This document shows positions 33,849-43,422 of a stretch of DNA of 64,000 nt, in pieces (position 1 is the stretch's first letter; every line of letters begins with the position of its first letter). The position numbers and the translations under genes are program-made. The notes below the pieces were generated by a model. The model was not told where the DNA came from and searched no databases. It saw nothing but the letters and a program-made list of their open reading frames with translations. Origin of the DNA: an uncultured Prevotella sp. (GTDB taxonomy: Bacteria > Bacteroidota > Bacteroidia > Bacteroidales > Bacteroidaceae); the NCBI GenBank assembly GCA_900553595.1, contig USEC01000001.1:25297-89296 (forward strand), read 5' to 3'.

Positions 33849-35699
33849 TCACGCCTCTTTCTCGGCCGCCTTTTTCTCGAAGAAATCGTGCAAAATCGCC
33901 GCTCTTCTGCTTCCCACAACCTGTGCAAGTTCCTCTGCTGATGCCTCGCCGATGCGTTTCACGCTCTTGAAGTGCTTCATGAGGGCGTCGCGCGAGGCAG
34001 GCCCTATGCCGCTGATGTCGTCGAGCACGCTGTGGAGGGCGTGCTTGGAACGCTTGTCGCGGTGGAACGTGATGGCATAACGGTGCACCTCGTCCTGAAT
34101 CTGCGTGAGGACGCGGAACAGTTCGCTCTGAGGGTCGATGCCTATCACCTGCGGCGGACAGCCGTAGAGCAGTTCGTTGGTGCGGTGACGGTCGTCCTTG
34201 GCGAGTCCGGCGATGGCAATGCCGAGGTGCAACTCGTCGTCCACCACCTGGCGTACCACCTCCATCTGACCCTTTCCGCCGTCGGTGATGATGAGGTCGG
34301 GCAGGGCTTCGCCCTCTTCTCTCATGCGCGTGTAGCGGCGGCGCACCACCTCCTGCATGGAAGCGTAGTCGTCGGGACCGCTGACGGTCTTGATGTTGTA
34401 TTTGCGGTAGTCCTTCTTCGACGGCCGCATGCCCTTGAACACCACGCAGCCCGCCACGGCATCGGTGCCCGATATGTTGGAGTTGTCGAAGCATTCTATG
34501 TGGAACGGCATCTTTTCGAGTCGCAGTTTCTGTTGCAGTTCCTTCATCAGACGCGTCTTTTTCTGTTCCGGATTGAGTTTTTCCGTCTGTTTCAGGCGGT
34601 CGAAACGGTACTGGCGGCAGTTCATGAGCGACAGTTCCAGCAAGTGCTTCTTGTCGCCGCGCTGCGGCACGAAGAACTCCACGCCGCCCAGCTGCCACTC
34701 CATTGCGAACGGCACTATCACCTCCTTTGCCTCACTTCCGAACCTGCTGCGTATGTCGGGGATGGCAGAAATGAGCAGTTCCGGGTCGGTTTCATCGAGT
34801 TTCCGGCGGTATTCAAACGTGAAACTCTGGTTCACCGCCCCCTCCACAACGTGCATGTAGTTGATGAACACCATGCTGTCCGCCTCGTCGGAGAGTATGG
34901 TGAAGACATCTACATTGCTTATGGTGTGGCTCACCACCTCGCTCTTGGCGCAGAAATTCTGTATGAGCATGTACTTCTGCTTGAGTTCTTCCGCCTCCTC
35001 GAAGCGCAGTTCGGCGGCTTTCCGCTGCATTTCATCGTAGATGTGCCTGCTCAGTTCGCGCGTGTTGCCCTTCAGTATCTCGCGTGCCTGGGCTATGCAC
35101 TCGCGGTAGTCCTCCACGCTCTGCCGCCCCGTGCAGGGTGCGTTGCAGTTGTGTATGTGGTATTCCAGGCACGGTTTGTACTTGCCTTGGGCGATGCCTT
35201 CGGGTGTAATCGGGATGTGGCACTTGCGCGGTTTGTAGAGTTTGCCTATCAGTTCAAGCACGGCATACATGCTTGCCGTGTGCGAATAGGGTCCGTAGTA
35301 GGTTCCCCATTTGCGGTTTATCTGGCGTGTCTTGAATATGCGCGGCAGATATTCGCCCGTGACACAGATGCTGGGGTAGGTCTTTCCGTCTTTAAGGAGT
35401 ACGTTGTAGCGGGGGTTGTACTTCTTTATAAGACTGTTTTCGAGCAGCAGCGCGTCCTCTTCGGTGTTCACCACGGTGTAGCTTATGTCCTCAATCTTCG
35501 ACACCAGAACCTTTGTCTTGAATCTATCTACCTCCTTGTGGAAGTAGCTCGACACTCGCTGCTTCAGCCGTTTGGCCTTGCCTACATATATAATGGTGTG
35601 GGTTTTGTCGTAGAACTGGTAGCTTCCGGGTTTGTCGGGCATACTCAAAACTATGCTTTTCAGCCGTTCTATCCGCTTCAGATCGTCTTCCTTCTTCAT
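33849..35699 (-). CDS. uvrC: Excinuclease ABC subunit C
   Basis: A 616-residue nucleotide-excision-repair nuclease, which cuts both sides of a lesion marked by UvrAB. Domains in order: GIY-YIG nuclease (PGSYQFYD ... IIYVGKAKRLKQRVSSYF), Cys-rich segment (CHIPITPEG ... CNAPCTG), UVR helix pair (RKAAELRFEEAEELKQKY), RNase-H-like nuclease (IECFDNSNISGTDAVAGCVV), and HhH pair at the end (LDDISGIGPASRDALMKHF). ATG at 35699 is preferred. An in-frame extension to 35777 would translate the parS-like site and is not conserved in kind. It is in the same orientation as apt and mnmG, but separated from apt by a terminator. Confidence 0.96.
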   Translation of the reverse strand: MKKEDDLKRIERLKSIVLSMPDKPGSYQFYDKTHTIIYVGKAKRLKQRVSSYFHKEVDRFKTKVLVSKIEDISYTVVNTEEDALLLENSLIKKYNPRYNVLLKDGKTYPSICVTGEYLPRIFKTRQINRKWGTYYGPYSHTASMYAVLELIGKLYKPRKCHIPITPEGIAQGKYKPCLEYHIHNCNAPCTGRQSVEDYRECIAQAREILKGNTRELSRHIYDEMQRKAAELRFEEAEELKQKYMLIQNFCAKSEVVSHTISNVDVFTILSDEADSMVFINYMHVVEGAVNQSFTFEYRRKLDETDPELLISAIPDIRSRFGSEAKEVIVPFAMEWQLGGVEFFVPQRGDKKHLLELSLMNCRQYRFDRLKQTEKLNPEQKKTRLMKELQQKLRLEKMPFHIECFDNSNISGTDAVAGCVVFKGMRPSKKDYRKYNIKTVSGPDDYASMQEVVRRRYTRMREEGEALPDLIITDGGKGQMEVVRQVVDDELHLGIAIAGLAKDDRHRTNELLYGCPPQVIGIDPQSELFRVLTQIQDEVHRYAITFHRDKRSKHALHSVLDDISGIGPASRDALMKHFKSVKRIGEASAEELAQVVGSRRAAILHDFFEKKAAEKEA

Positions 35700-35760
35700 C
35701 TTTGAAAATGCTTTAATAGGGCAGTGTAAGTGCCTGTGGTTTAGGGCGATGTCTTCCTTA

Positions 35761-35776
35761 TGTTTCATGTGAAACA
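35761..35776. promoter_or_regulatory. parS-like 16-mer, site 1
   Basis: TGTTTCATGTGAAACA differs from the consensus chromosomal ParB site TGTTTCACGTGAAACA at one position. A further half-site (CGTTTCACATG) follows at 35784-35794. Site 2 is at 36477. The two flank apt. Confidence 0.45.
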
Positions 35777-35861
35777 TTCTTACGTTTCACATGTTGCACC
35801 GTTTCATCCCGTTTCCGTCGTTAAAGAAACACTTTAACGCCGATGGATGCGTGCCAAAACG

Positions 35862-35899
35862 AAAAAAGCGGCATGATGCCGGGTGGCATCTGCCGCTTT
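35862..35899 (-). terminator. Rho-independent terminator of apt
   Basis: On the minus strand AAAGCGGCAGATGCC pairs with GGCATCATGCCGCTTT (one bulge), followed by TTTTTTCG. It starts 12 bases after the apt stop. Confidence 0.88.
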
Positions 35900-35910
35900 G
35901 GGGTAGGGTG

Positions 35911-36441
35911 TTAGATCTTCAACAGTGAAGTAACCTCCACGTCATCGTCGAAAACTTCGCGTCCGTCGAGACCTTCGTGCACGAGTTCGATGATGAAGTT
36001 CACATAGATTTTCTTTACTCCGAACTTCTTCACGAGGTTGCATGCCGCCTTCATCGTGCCTCCGGTGGCGAGCAGGTCGTCGTGCAAAAGCACCACATCA
36101 TCGGGACCTATGGCGTCCTTATGAATTTCGATGGTGTCCTTGCCGTACTCCTTGGCGTAGCTTTCCTGGATTGTCTCGCATGGAAGTTTGCCCGGCTTGC
36201 GGCACAACACTATTCCGGCGTGCAGACGCATGGCGAGGGTTGAGGTCATAATGAGACCTCGCGACTCTATGCCTACAATCTTTGTGATGCCTTTGTCCTT
36301 GTACATCTCATAGAGTTCGTCGCTCATTGTCTTCACGCATTCATAGTTTTTGAAGAGCGTGGATACGTCGCGGAAGTTGATTCCTTTCTTTGGCCAATCG
36401 GGTATGCAACGCAGATTGTCCACTAATAGTTTGTTGTTCAT
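35911..36441 (-). CDS. apt: Adenine phosphoribosyltransferase
   Basis: A 176-residue purine-salvage enzyme that joins adenine to PRPP to give AMP. The PRPP-binding loop is VVLLHDDLLATGGTMKAA. GINFRDVSTLFKN near the N-terminus and GIESRGLIMTSTLAMRL complete the family pattern. It sits between uvrC and mnmG, with its own terminator (35862-35899) and a parS-like site on each side. The start at 36441 (MNNKLLVDNL) is the only sensible one. Confidence 0.97.
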   Translation of the reverse strand: MNNKLLVDNLRCIPDWPKKGINFRDVSTLFKNYECVKTMSDELYEMYKDKGITKIVGIESRGLIMTSTLAMRLHAGIVLCRKPGKLPCETIQESYAKEYGKDTIEIHKDAIGPDDVVLLHDDLLATGGTMKAACNLVKKFGVKKIYVNFIIELVHEGLDGREVFDDDVEVTSLLKI

Positions 36442-36476
36442 TGTCAGTTGCTTGTATTATGTTCGTTCTTTCAATT

Positions 36477-36492
36477 GTTTCATGTGAAACGT
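36477..36492. promoter_or_regulatory. parS-like 16-mer, site 2
   Basis: TGTTTCATGTGAAACG differs from the ParB consensus at two positions, one of them shared with site 1. It lies in the 121-bp gap between mnmG and apt. Confidence 0.4.
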
Positions 36493-36562
36493 TCTTGCTG
36501 TCCTTTCCTTGCGGAGCAGCTTCTGCGCCTTCCGGCGGAGTGGGGATGCCGCCGTCGTGGGG

Positions 36563-38434
36563 TCAGCGGTGCATCATCACCAGCAGCACGTTGATGTCGC
36601 TCGGCGATACTCCCGGTATGCGTGAGGCTTGTGCCAGCGTTTCGGGGTCTATCTTCTGGAGCTTCTGGCGGCCTTCCGTCGAGATCTCATGTATGTCGGC
36701 GTAGCGGAAATGTCCCTTTATGCGTATGTTCTCGAGGCGGTGCATCTTGTCGGCAACGAGTCGTTCGCGCTCTATGTAGCCTTTGTACTTTATGCTTATC
36801 TCGGCTTCTTCCGTTATCTCTTCGCGGCGGTTGGGTGTGAGGGCGAGTGCCTCTTTCAGTGCCGGCACGGCTTCGGCGAGTGCTGCGATGCTTATCTGCG
36901 GCCGTGATATGAGGTCGGCGAGTGTGGTTCCGAAGCGGAGTGGGGTGGTTCCGAAGCTTTCGAGGGCTGCGTTTATGTCGCGCGGTTTCACCGAAGTGTT
37001 GTGGCAGAAGTTCACGATGCGTTCGCATTCGGCTTTCTTCTGCAACCACCAGTCCATGCGGTCGCGCTTTGCCAGTCCGAGGTCGTATGCCCGTTCGGTG
37101 AGTCGTTCGTCGGCGTTGTCCTGGCGCAGCAGTATTCTGTATTCGGCGCGTGAGGTGAACATTCGGTACGGTTCGTCCACGCCTTTTGTCGTGAGGTCGT
37201 CTATGAGTACGCCTATGTAGCTTTCGTCGCGTTTCATCACGAACGGTTCGCCACCCGAGCAGTGTATGGCTGCGTTGATTCCTGCCACCGTTCCCTGTCC
37301 GCCCGCCTCTTCGTAGCCCGTCGTTCCGTTCACCTGCCCGGCGAAGAAGAGACCTTTTACTATTTTCGATTCGAGCGAATTTTTGAGTTGGGTGGGGTCG
37401 AAGTAGTCGTATTCGATGGCGTAGCCGGGCCGATAGACCTTGATGTCGCGGAACGCCGGAATCTTCTTCAGTGCCTCAATCTGCACTTCCATGGGCATCG
37501 ACGATGAGAATCCGTTGAGGTACATCTCGTTGGTGTCCTCGCCTTCGGGTTCGAGGAAGAGCGGGTGCTGCTGCTTGTCGGGGAATGTCACGAGCTTGGT
37601 CTCGATGGAAGGGCAGTAGCGCGGCCCGGTGGATTGTATCTGTCCGTTGTAGAGTGGGGAGTCGGCGATGGCTGCGCGCAGTGTCTCGTGCACTTCGGCG
37701 TTGGTGTTGCAGGTCCAGCAGGACAGCTGCTTCAGCGGTCGGGCGGTGCCCATATAGCTGAATTTGTGGAATGTCTGTTCGCCCGGCTGCTCCTCCATTT
37801 CGTCAAAGTGTACGCTCCGGCGGTCTATACGCACGGGTGTTCCCGTCTTCATTCTTGCCGCCGTTATGCCGTGTCGCGTTATGCTTTCGGTGAAATGCAG
37901 CACGGCGGGTTCGGCGCAACGCCCTCCCGGCACCTGCCTTCTGCCCACATGCATGAGTCCGTTGAGGAATGTCCCGGCGGTGATTATCGTTGCCTTGGCA
38001 CGAAATTCCACGCCCCACACCGTTGCCACGCCCACGGCTTCGCCCTGCTCCACGAGCAGTTCGCAGGCTTCGTCCTGCCACACGTCGAGTCCTGGCGTGT
38101 CGTCGATTACCTTGCGCCATGCCCAGATGAACTTGCCGCGGTCGCATTGTGCCCTCGGACTCCACACTGCGGGACCCTTGCCTTGGTTGAGCATTCGGAA
38201 CTGTATGGCTGTCTCGTCGGTGACGATGGCCATGTGTCCGCCCAGTGCGTCAATCTCGCGCACTATCTGTCCCTTGGCTATTCCGCCCACGGCGGGGTTG
38301 CAGCTCATCTGCGCCGTCTTGTTCATATCCATCGTTATGAGGCAGGTCTTGGCACCCATGGTGGCTGCGGCTACCGCCGCTTCGCATCCTGCATGTCCTC
38401 CGCCGATAACGATGACGTCGTAAAATAACTTCAT
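36563..38434 (-). CDS. mnmG: tRNA uridine-5-carboxymethylaminomethyl modification enzyme MnmG (GidA)
   Basis: A 623-residue FAD enzyme that, with MnmE, installs the cmnm5 group on U34 of several tRNAs. The FAD-binding start is VIGGGHAGCEAAVAAATMG, and SCNPAVGGIAKG, RMLNQGKGPAVWSPRAQ and GLFFAGQVNGTTGYEEAGGQG are family signatures. The C-terminal helical MnmE-contact region ends IPGVSPSDINVLLVMMHR. A -7 box TAATTTTG on the minus strand at 38611-38618 fits a promoter divergent from sdhC. Its neighbourhood with two ParB-site-like sequences is notable because gidA often lies near oriC; no dnaA or oriC is visible. Confidence 0.97.
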   Translation of the reverse strand: MKLFYDVIVIGGGHAGCEAAVAAATMGAKTCLITMDMNKTAQMSCNPAVGGIAKGQIVREIDALGGHMAIVTDETAIQFRMLNQGKGPAVWSPRAQCDRGKFIWAWRKVIDDTPGLDVWQDEACELLVEQGEAVGVATVWGVEFRAKATIITAGTFLNGLMHVGRRQVPGGRCAEPAVLHFTESITRHGITAARMKTGTPVRIDRRSVHFDEMEEQPGEQTFHKFSYMGTARPLKQLSCWTCNTNAEVHETLRAAIADSPLYNGQIQSTGPRYCPSIETKLVTFPDKQQHPLFLEPEGEDTNEMYLNGFSSSMPMEVQIEALKKIPAFRDIKVYRPGYAIEYDYFDPTQLKNSLESKIVKGLFFAGQVNGTTGYEEAGGQGTVAGINAAIHCSGGEPFVMKRDESYIGVLIDDLTTKGVDEPYRMFTSRAEYRILLRQDNADERLTERAYDLGLAKRDRMDWWLQKKAECERIVNFCHNTSVKPRDINAALESFGTTPLRFGTTLADLISRPQISIAALAEAVPALKEALALTPNRREEITEEAEISIKYKGYIERERLVADKMHRLENIRIKGHFRYADIHEISTEGRQKLQKIDPETLAQASRIPGVSPSDINVLLVMMHR

Positions 38435-38649
38435 TCTCTGATAAAAAATGTTCGTGTTCCGCGTGCCGGGAACTTGTGGTTGCGGAGCGGTCTGGCCGCT
38501 TTCCTGTCCCGTTTGTTTTCCTTTGTGCTGACAGCAGGTCGTGTGCCTGCCCGACTTCGGTTTTCATGTCCCGCAAATTCCCTTGTCGTGCGAAATTCTG
38601 TATTATGTCGCAAAATTAAGAATAAAAAATGATTTTATATCGAAAATAA

Positions 38650-38680
38650 TTTGATTTATCATCAAAAATCACTATTTTTG
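38650..38680 (+). promoter_or_regulatory. Consensus promoter of the sdhCAB operon
   Basis: TTTG at 38650-38653, a 19-nt spacer and TATTTTTG at 38673-38680 match the Bacteroidetes consensus. It leaves a ~120-nt leader before sdhC, which is long and AT-rich near the start codon. Confidence 0.8.
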
Positions 38681-38809
38681 CAAGCTGAAATCGGGGCGTT
38701 ATTACCTATTAATAGGTAGGTGAGCATGCCCGCCATGACACATTTGGCTGCGACTATTATTTCGACAATCAATAATTTTAACAGTTAAATAATTTAATTT
38801 CAAACACTT

Positions 38810-39490
38810 ATGTGGTTAATCAATTCATCAATCGGTAGAAAGGTGGTGATGGCTGTGACAGGCGTTGCCCTTGTTCTATTCCTGACATTCCACATGTCAA
38901 TGAATGTTGCGGCACTCTTCTCTGGAGATGCGTACAACATGATCTGTGAATTCCTTGGCGCCAACTGGTATGCCGTAGTTGCAACTATGGGCCTTGCAGG
39001 CCTTGCAGTAATCCACATCGTGTATGCCTTCTGGCTCACGATGCAGAACCGCGCCGCCCGCGGCACCTCACGTTACGAGGTAGTGGCAAAGCCCGCGAAG
39101 GTGGAATGGGCTTCGCAGAACATGCTTGTGCTTGGCATCATCGTGCTTCTGGGCCTTGCTCTCCACTTCTGGAACTTCTGGTACAACATGATGTTCGCCG
39201 AGCTTGTAGGCTTTGAAGGCGTATGTGCACCCGCCGACGGTTTCGGATGGATTCAGGAGACATTCGCAAATCCCGTTTATGTAGTGCTCTACATTGTGTG
39301 GCTTGTTGCCCTCTGGTTCCACCTCACACACGGTTTTTGGAGCGCAATGCAGACATTCGGCTGGAACGGTAAGGTATGGTTCAACCGTTGGAAGGTCATC
39401 GGTCAGGTTTACTCCACCCTTCTCGTCCTCGGTTTCCTCGTGGTAGTAATCGCTTTCGCACTTGGCTGTGCGCCGAGCCTCTGCTGCTAA
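38810..39490 (+). CDS. sdhC: Succinate dehydrogenase/fumarate reductase cytochrome b subunit (type B)
   Basis: A 226-residue membrane subunit with five hydrophobic segments (VVMAVTGVALVLFLTFHMSM, WYAVVATMGLAGLAVIHIVY, MLVLGIIVLLGLALHFWNFW, VVLYIVWLVALWFHLTHGFW, LLVLGFLVVVIAFALG). Histidines in helices 1, 2, 3 and 4 (for example FHMSM, IHIVY, LHFW, FHLTHGF) fit the four ligands of the two haems b. It anchors the complex and exchanges electrons with menaquinone. In Bacteroides the complex works mainly as fumarate reductase. First gene of the operon. Confidence 0.95.
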   Translation: MWLINSSIGRKVVMAVTGVALVLFLTFHMSMNVAALFSGDAYNMICEFLGANWYAVVATMGLAGLAVIHIVYAFWLTMQNRAARGTSRYEVVAKPAKVEWASQNMLVLGIIVLLGLALHFWNFWYNMMFAELVGFEGVCAPADGFGWIQETFANPVYVVLYIVWLVALWFHLTHGFWSAMQTFGWNGKVWFNRWKVIGQVYSTLLVLGFLVVVIAFALGCAPSLCC

Positions 39491-39525
39491 TTCACAAATC
39501 ATAATTTAGAATTCATAATTTGATT

Positions 39526-41508
39526 ATGGCAAAGACTATTAATTCAAGAATCCCTGAAGGCCCAGTGGCCGAGAAGTGGACCAACTATAAAGCTCACCAG
39601 CGTCTGGTGAACCCCAAGAACAAACTCAAGCTCGACATCATCGTCGTAGGAACAGGTCTTGCCGGTGCTTCGGCAGCAGCCAGCCTCGGCGAAATGGGCT
39701 TCCGTGTTTTTAACTTCTGCATCCAGGACTCTCCCCGTCGCGCACACTCTATCGCAGCACAGGGAGGTATCAACGCAGCCAAGAACTACCAGAACGACGG
39801 CGACTCGGTTTACCGTCTGTTCTACGACACAGTGAAGGGCGGCGACTATCGTGCCCGCGAAGCCAACGTTTACCGCCTTGCCGAGGTGTCTAACGACATC
39901 ATCGACCAGTGCGTTGCTCAGGGTGTTCCTTTCGCACGCGAGTACGGCGGCATGCTTGCCAACCGTTCTTTCGGCGGCGCCCAGGTTTCGCGTACATTCT
40001 ATGCAAAGGGCCAGACAGGCCAGCAGCTGCTTCTCGGCGCCTACTCCGCGCTGTCAAAGCAGGTGAGCACAGGCCGCGTGCAGCTCTACACACGCTATGA
40101 AATGGAGGATGTGGTAATTGTTGATGGCCGCGCTCGTGGTATCATCGCCAAGAATCTCATCAGCGGTAAGCTCGAACGCTTCTCTGCAAACGCTGTCGTT
40201 ATCGCTACCGGCGGTTACGGAAACGCTTACTTCCTCTCCACAAACGCTATGGGTTGCAACTGTACGGCAGCCGTTCAGTGCTACCGCAAGGGTGCATATT
40301 TCGCAAACCCCTGCTATGTTCAGATCCACCCGACATGTATCCCCGTTCACGGCGACAAGCAGTCAAAGCTCACACTTATGTCAGAGTCGTTGCGTAACGA
40401 CGGCCGTATCTGGGTTCCGAAGAAGCTCGAAGACGCCAAGGCATTGCAGGCTGGCACAAAGAAGGGCTCCGACATCGCTGAGGAAGACCGCGACTACTAC
40501 TTGGAGCGCCGCTATCCCGCCTTCGGTAACCTCGTTCCCCGCGACGTGGCTTCACGCGCTGCCAAGGAGCGTTGTGACAAGGGCTTCGGCGTGAACAACA
40601 CCGGTCTGGCCGTGTTCCTCGACTTCTCTGAGTCAATCAACCGTCTCGGCATCGATGTTATCCGCCAGCGTTACGGCAACCTCTTCGACATGTACGAGGA
40701 GATTACCGACGTTAATCCGGGCGAGCTTGCCAACGAAATCAACGGCGTGAAGTACTACAACCCGATGATGATCTATCCTGCCATCCACTACACTATGGGT
40801 GGTATCTGGGTTGATTACGAGCTCCAGACATCCATTACCGGTCTGTTCGCCATCGGCGAGTGCAACTTCTCCGACCACGGTGCCAACCGTCTCGGTGCTT
40901 CAGCACTTATGCAGGGCTTGGCAGACGGCTACTTCGTGCTGCCTTACACCATCCAGAACTACCTCGCCGACCAGGCTATCTGGCCGCACCTCTCTACCGA
41001 TCTGCCTGAGTTTGCAGAGGCCGAGAAGGGCGTTCAGGCTGAGATCGACCGCCTCATGGACATCAAGGGCAAGCGTTCTGTTGATTCTCTCCACAAGGAA
41101 CTCGGCCACATCCTCTGGGAACATGTAGGTATGGGCCGTACAAAGGAGGGTCTCGAGAAAGGCATCGAGCTCATCAACAAGCTCCGCAAGGAGTTCAACA
41201 CCAACCTCTTCATCCCCGGAAGCAAGGAAGGACTCAATGTCGAGCTCGACAAGGCTATCCACCTCCGCGACTTCATCCTCATGGGTGAGCTCATCGCACA
41301 CGACGCCCTCTCACGCGAGGAGTCTTGCGGTGGACACTTCCGCGAGGAGTATCAGACAGAAGAGGGCGAGGCAAAGCGCGACGACGAGAACTTCTTCTAT
41401 GTAGGCTGCTGGGAGTACAAGGGCAACGACGAGACTGCTCCTGAACTCATCAAGGAACCGCTCGAATACGAGGCAATCAAGGTACAGACACGTAACTATA
41501 AGAACTAA
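39526..41508 (+). CDS. sdhA: Succinate dehydrogenase/fumarate reductase flavoprotein subunit
   Basis: A 660-residue catalytic subunit, read from ATG at 39526 ([10 protein letters not shown]). The FAD-binding motif is [17 protein letters not shown], the covalent-flavin His is in [15 protein letters not shown], and [10 protein letters not shown] and [15 protein letters not shown] surround the active site. It interconverts succinate and fumarate. A 35-bp spacer with AATTCATAATT repeats separates it from sdhC. The next operon gene, sdhB, follows only after a 560-bp insert carrying a four-helix-bundle gene. Confidence 0.97.
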   Translation: MAKTINSRIPEGPVAEKWTNYKAHQRLVNPKNKLKLDIIVVGTGLAGASAAASLGEMGFRVFNFCIQDSPRRAHSIAAQGGINAAKNYQNDGDSVYRLFYDTVKGGDYRAREANVYRLAEVSNDIIDQCVAQGVPFAREYGGMLANRSFGGAQVSRTFYAKGQTGQQLLLGAYSALSKQVSTGRVQLYTRYEMEDVVIVDGRARGIIAKNLISGKLERFSANAVVIATGGYGNAYFLSTNAMGCNCTAAVQCYRKGAYFANPCYVQIHPTCIPVHGDKQSKLTLMSESLRNDGRIWVPKKLEDAKALQAGTKKGSDIAEEDRDYYLERRYPAFGNLVPRDVASRAAKERCDKGFGVNNTGLAVFLDFSESINRLGIDVIRQRYGNLFDMYEEITDVNPGELANEINGVKYYNPMMIYPAIHYTMGGIWVDYELQTSITGLFAIGECNFSDHGANRLGASALMQGLADGYFVLPYTIQNYLADQAIWPHLSTDLPEFAEAEKGVQAEIDRLMDIKGKRSVDSLHKELGHILWEHVGMGRTKEGLEKGIELINKLRKEFNTNLFIPGSKEGLNVELDKAIHLRDFILMGELIAHDALSREESCGGHFREEYQTEEGEAKRDDENFFYVGCWEYKGNDETAPELIKEPLEYEAIKVQTRNYKN

Positions 41509-41519
41509 TTTGATAGTGG

Positions 41520-42055
41520 ACGAGTCGACGAGTTTACAAGTGGACGAGGAAGTTAGCTTGCGGGCATTCTTTGTCGCCACTTTCCTCTCGTTACCTATAA
41601 AAATATAATATTTAATCCGTTGGCAAGACGGAAGACGGGCAAAATGAAGAGTCATAAGGATTTGATAGTATGGCAGAAAAGCATGTTGCTTGTGAAGCGG
41701 CTCTACGAAGTGTCACAGACCTTCCCACAAGAAGAACTGTTTGGCATAACTTCACAAATGCGCCGTGCAGCAGTCTCTATACCTTCTAATATTGCCGAAG
41801 GTTATGGACGCATTTATGACAAAGACACCGTAAGGTTTCTGAGCATAGCGTTAGGTTCGGCGTCAGAGTTGGAGACACAATTGCTCATAAGCGGACAGTT
41901 AGGCTATATGTCAAAACCCGAACTCGACGAATTGCTTATGTTGAACACGGAGATAATACGTATGCTTGCGCAGTTGTTAAAGAAGATTGGCAGCATGGGT
42001 TGAGCAGATAGTACAAATCTCCTTGTTTACTCGTTTCCTCGTCACTTGTCGACTA
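41520..42055. repeat. Insert between sdhA and sdhB bounded by inverted repeats
   Basis: ACAAGTGGACGAGGAA at 41536-41551 and its near complement TTCCTCGTCACTTGT at 42035-42049 (one base missing) face each other. GTCGAC and GTTTAC-type fragments lie beside both. The enclosed DNA holds one gene, the four-helix-bundle protein, and short AT-rich flanks. This looks like a cassette placed between two genes that are normally adjacent. Confidence 0.6.
41644..42003 (+). CDS. Four-helix-bundle protein (S23/IVS-protein family), inside the sdh operon
   Basis: A 119-residue protein read from ATG at 41644 (MKSHKDLIVWQKSM); a start at 41620 adds eight basic residues. The pattern HKDLIVWQKSMLLVKRLYEV, FGITSQMRRAAVSIPSNIAE and GYGRIYDKDTVRFLSIALGS is typical of the family found inside 23S rRNA intervening sequences and, in Bacteroidetes, as free-standing genes. 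Function is unknown. It shares strand with sdhCAB and lacks a clear promoter of its own, so it would be transcribed with the respiratory genes. It is distinct in sequence from the longer family member at 30202. Confidence 0.93.
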   Translation: MKSHKDLIVWQKSMLLVKRLYEVSQTFPQEELFGITSQMRRAAVSIPSNIAEGYGRIYDKDTVRFLSIALGSASELETQLLISGQLGYMSKPELDELLMLNTEIIRMLAQLLKKIGSMG

Positions 42056-42068
42056 AATTTAAGAAAAA

Positions 42069-42824
42069 ATGGAGAAAAATATAAGCTTCACACTGAAATA
42101 TTGGCGTCAGAACGGTCCTCAGGACAAGGGCCACTTCGACACCCGTGAGATGAAGGATATCCCTACGGATACCTCATTCCTTGAGATGCTCGACATCCTT
42201 AACGAGCAGCTCATCGAGGAAGGCAACGAGCCTTTCGTATTCGACCACGACTGCCGCGAGGGCATCTGCGGTATGTGTTCACTCTACATCAACGGTCATC
42301 CCCACGGACCTAACCAGGGTGCTACCACATGCCAGCTCTATATGCGCAAGTTCAACGACGGCGATGTAATCACAGTTGAGCCGTGGCGTTCGGCTGCATT
42401 CCCCGTAATCAAGGACTGTATGGTCGATCGCACCGCTTTCGACAAGATTATGCAGGCCGGCGGCTATGTTAGCGTTCGCACCGGACAGCCGCAGGATGCC
42501 AACGCCATCCTCATCCCGAAGGAAGACGCCGACGAGGCAATGGACTGCGCTACATGTATCGGCTGCGGTTGCTGCGTGGCTGCTTGCAAGAACGGTTCAG
42601 CAATGCTTTTCGTAAGCTCTAAGGTGAGCCAGCTCGCACTCCTGCCGCAGGGACGTCCTGAGGCAGCCAAGCGTGCCAAGGCAATGATTGCCAAGATGGA
42701 GGAGCTTGGATTCGGTAACTGTACAAACACCCGTGCGTGTGAGGCAGAATGCCCGAAGAACGAGTCTATCGCCAACATCGCTCGCCTCAACCGCGAGTTC
42801 ATCAAGGCAAAGCTCGCCGATTAA
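42069..42824 (+). CDS. sdhB: Succinate dehydrogenase/fumarate reductase iron-sulfur subunit
   Basis: A 251-residue electron-transfer subunit. The [2Fe-2S] ligands are Cys62, Cys67, Cys70 (CREGICGMC) and Cys88. The C-terminal domain has [10 protein letters not shown] ... C and [14 protein letters not shown] for the [4Fe-4S] and [3Fe-4S] clusters. It passes electrons between the flavin in SdhA and the haems in SdhC. It ends the operon at the terminator at 42863-42903. Confidence 0.97.
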   Translation: MEKNISFTLKYWRQNGPQDKGHFDTREMKDIPTDTSFLEMLDILNEQLIEEGNEPFVFDHDCREGICGMCSLYINGHPHGPNQGATTCQLYMRKFNDGDVITVEPWRSAAFPVIKDCMVDRTAFDKIMQAGGYVSVRTGQPQDANAILIPKEDADEAMDCATCIGCGCCVAACKNGSAMLFVSSKVSQLALLPQGRPEAAKRAKAMIAKMEELGFGNCTNTRACEAECPKNESIANIARLNREFIKAKLAD

Positions 42825-42862
42825 TTGTTCTGGAAAACAATATCGTATCTAAAAAATGATAG

Positions 42863-42903
42863 ACGGATGTGTCGCATCGAAAGGTGCTTCACATCCGTTT
42901 TTT
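42863..42903 (+). terminator. Rho-independent terminator of the sdh operon
   Basis: Perfect 9-bp stem ACGGATGTG / CACATCCGT with an 18-nt loop, followed by TTTTTTCTTTTT. Confidence 0.92.
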
Positions 42904-42980
42904 CTTTTTAGGAGTTAAAGAAGTCAGCACTCGCTGCGCTCGTTAGAAGTTAAAGAAGTTAAAGCCAAATGCTTTGCCAA

Positions 42981-43083
42981 TTCCCGCTCGACAACACCAT
43001 CCAAATAATTCATAATTAAGAATTCATAATTCATAATGAACTACGTTGCGCAGTGTTGTCGAGCGAGGACGCTCGACCTCCTA
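42981..43083. repeat. Palindromic 31-bp inverted-repeat element, copy 2 (left arm truncated)
   Basis: The left arm is reduced to 42981-42997 (CCCGCTCGACAACAC), the right arm is 43053-43083 with one inserted base. About 50 bp of the centre (43008-43056) is repeated directly at ~43090-43140, so the element looks decayed and partly duplicated. It lies in the 721-bp gap between sdhB and the acetyltransferase-like gene. Confidence 0.8.
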
Positions 43084-43273
43084 CATTGCCAATTCATAAT
43101 TAAGAATTCATAATTCATAATGAACTACGTTGCGCAGTGTCGTCAAGTGAGAATTAGCAAAGGTAATGGCTTTAACTTCTATAACTTCTTTAACTTCTAT
43201 AACTCCTTAAAAAAAAACTCTTCAGCTCCCCCTGCCTTCCTGCTCTTTTTCACCTCTATTTCCCTGCTTTTCC

Positions 43274-43361
43274 AAACAAGGCTTCTTTACTCTCCAAACA
43301 AGGCTTCCTTGCAGCCAAAACAAGGCTTGTTTGAAGAGCAAAGAAGCCTTGTTTGCAAACG
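43274..43361. repeat. Four-unit 22-bp-period array, copy 6
   Basis: Units start at 43274, 43296, 43318 and 43340. Units 1-3 are AAACAAGGCTT-type and unit 4 is inverted, as in copy 2. Units 3 and 4 can form a hairpin, here without a long T-run. Confidence 0.92.
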
Positions 43362-43422
43362 CGGGATATTGTGTCCCGAAATGCGCCAAAAACTGCATGG
43401 AGGTAAAAAAACGCGCACGTTT

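Noticed and set aside
33972..35705. Long plus-strand ORF of 577 codons
   Set aside because: It lies exactly opposite uvrC, whose domains are all present; the protein has no recognisable pattern and reflects the codon bias of the true strand.
36563..38810. An oriC beside mnmG
   Set aside because: No dnaA gene, no cluster of DnaA boxes and no AT-rich unwinding region could be identified; only the parS-like sites hint at proximity.
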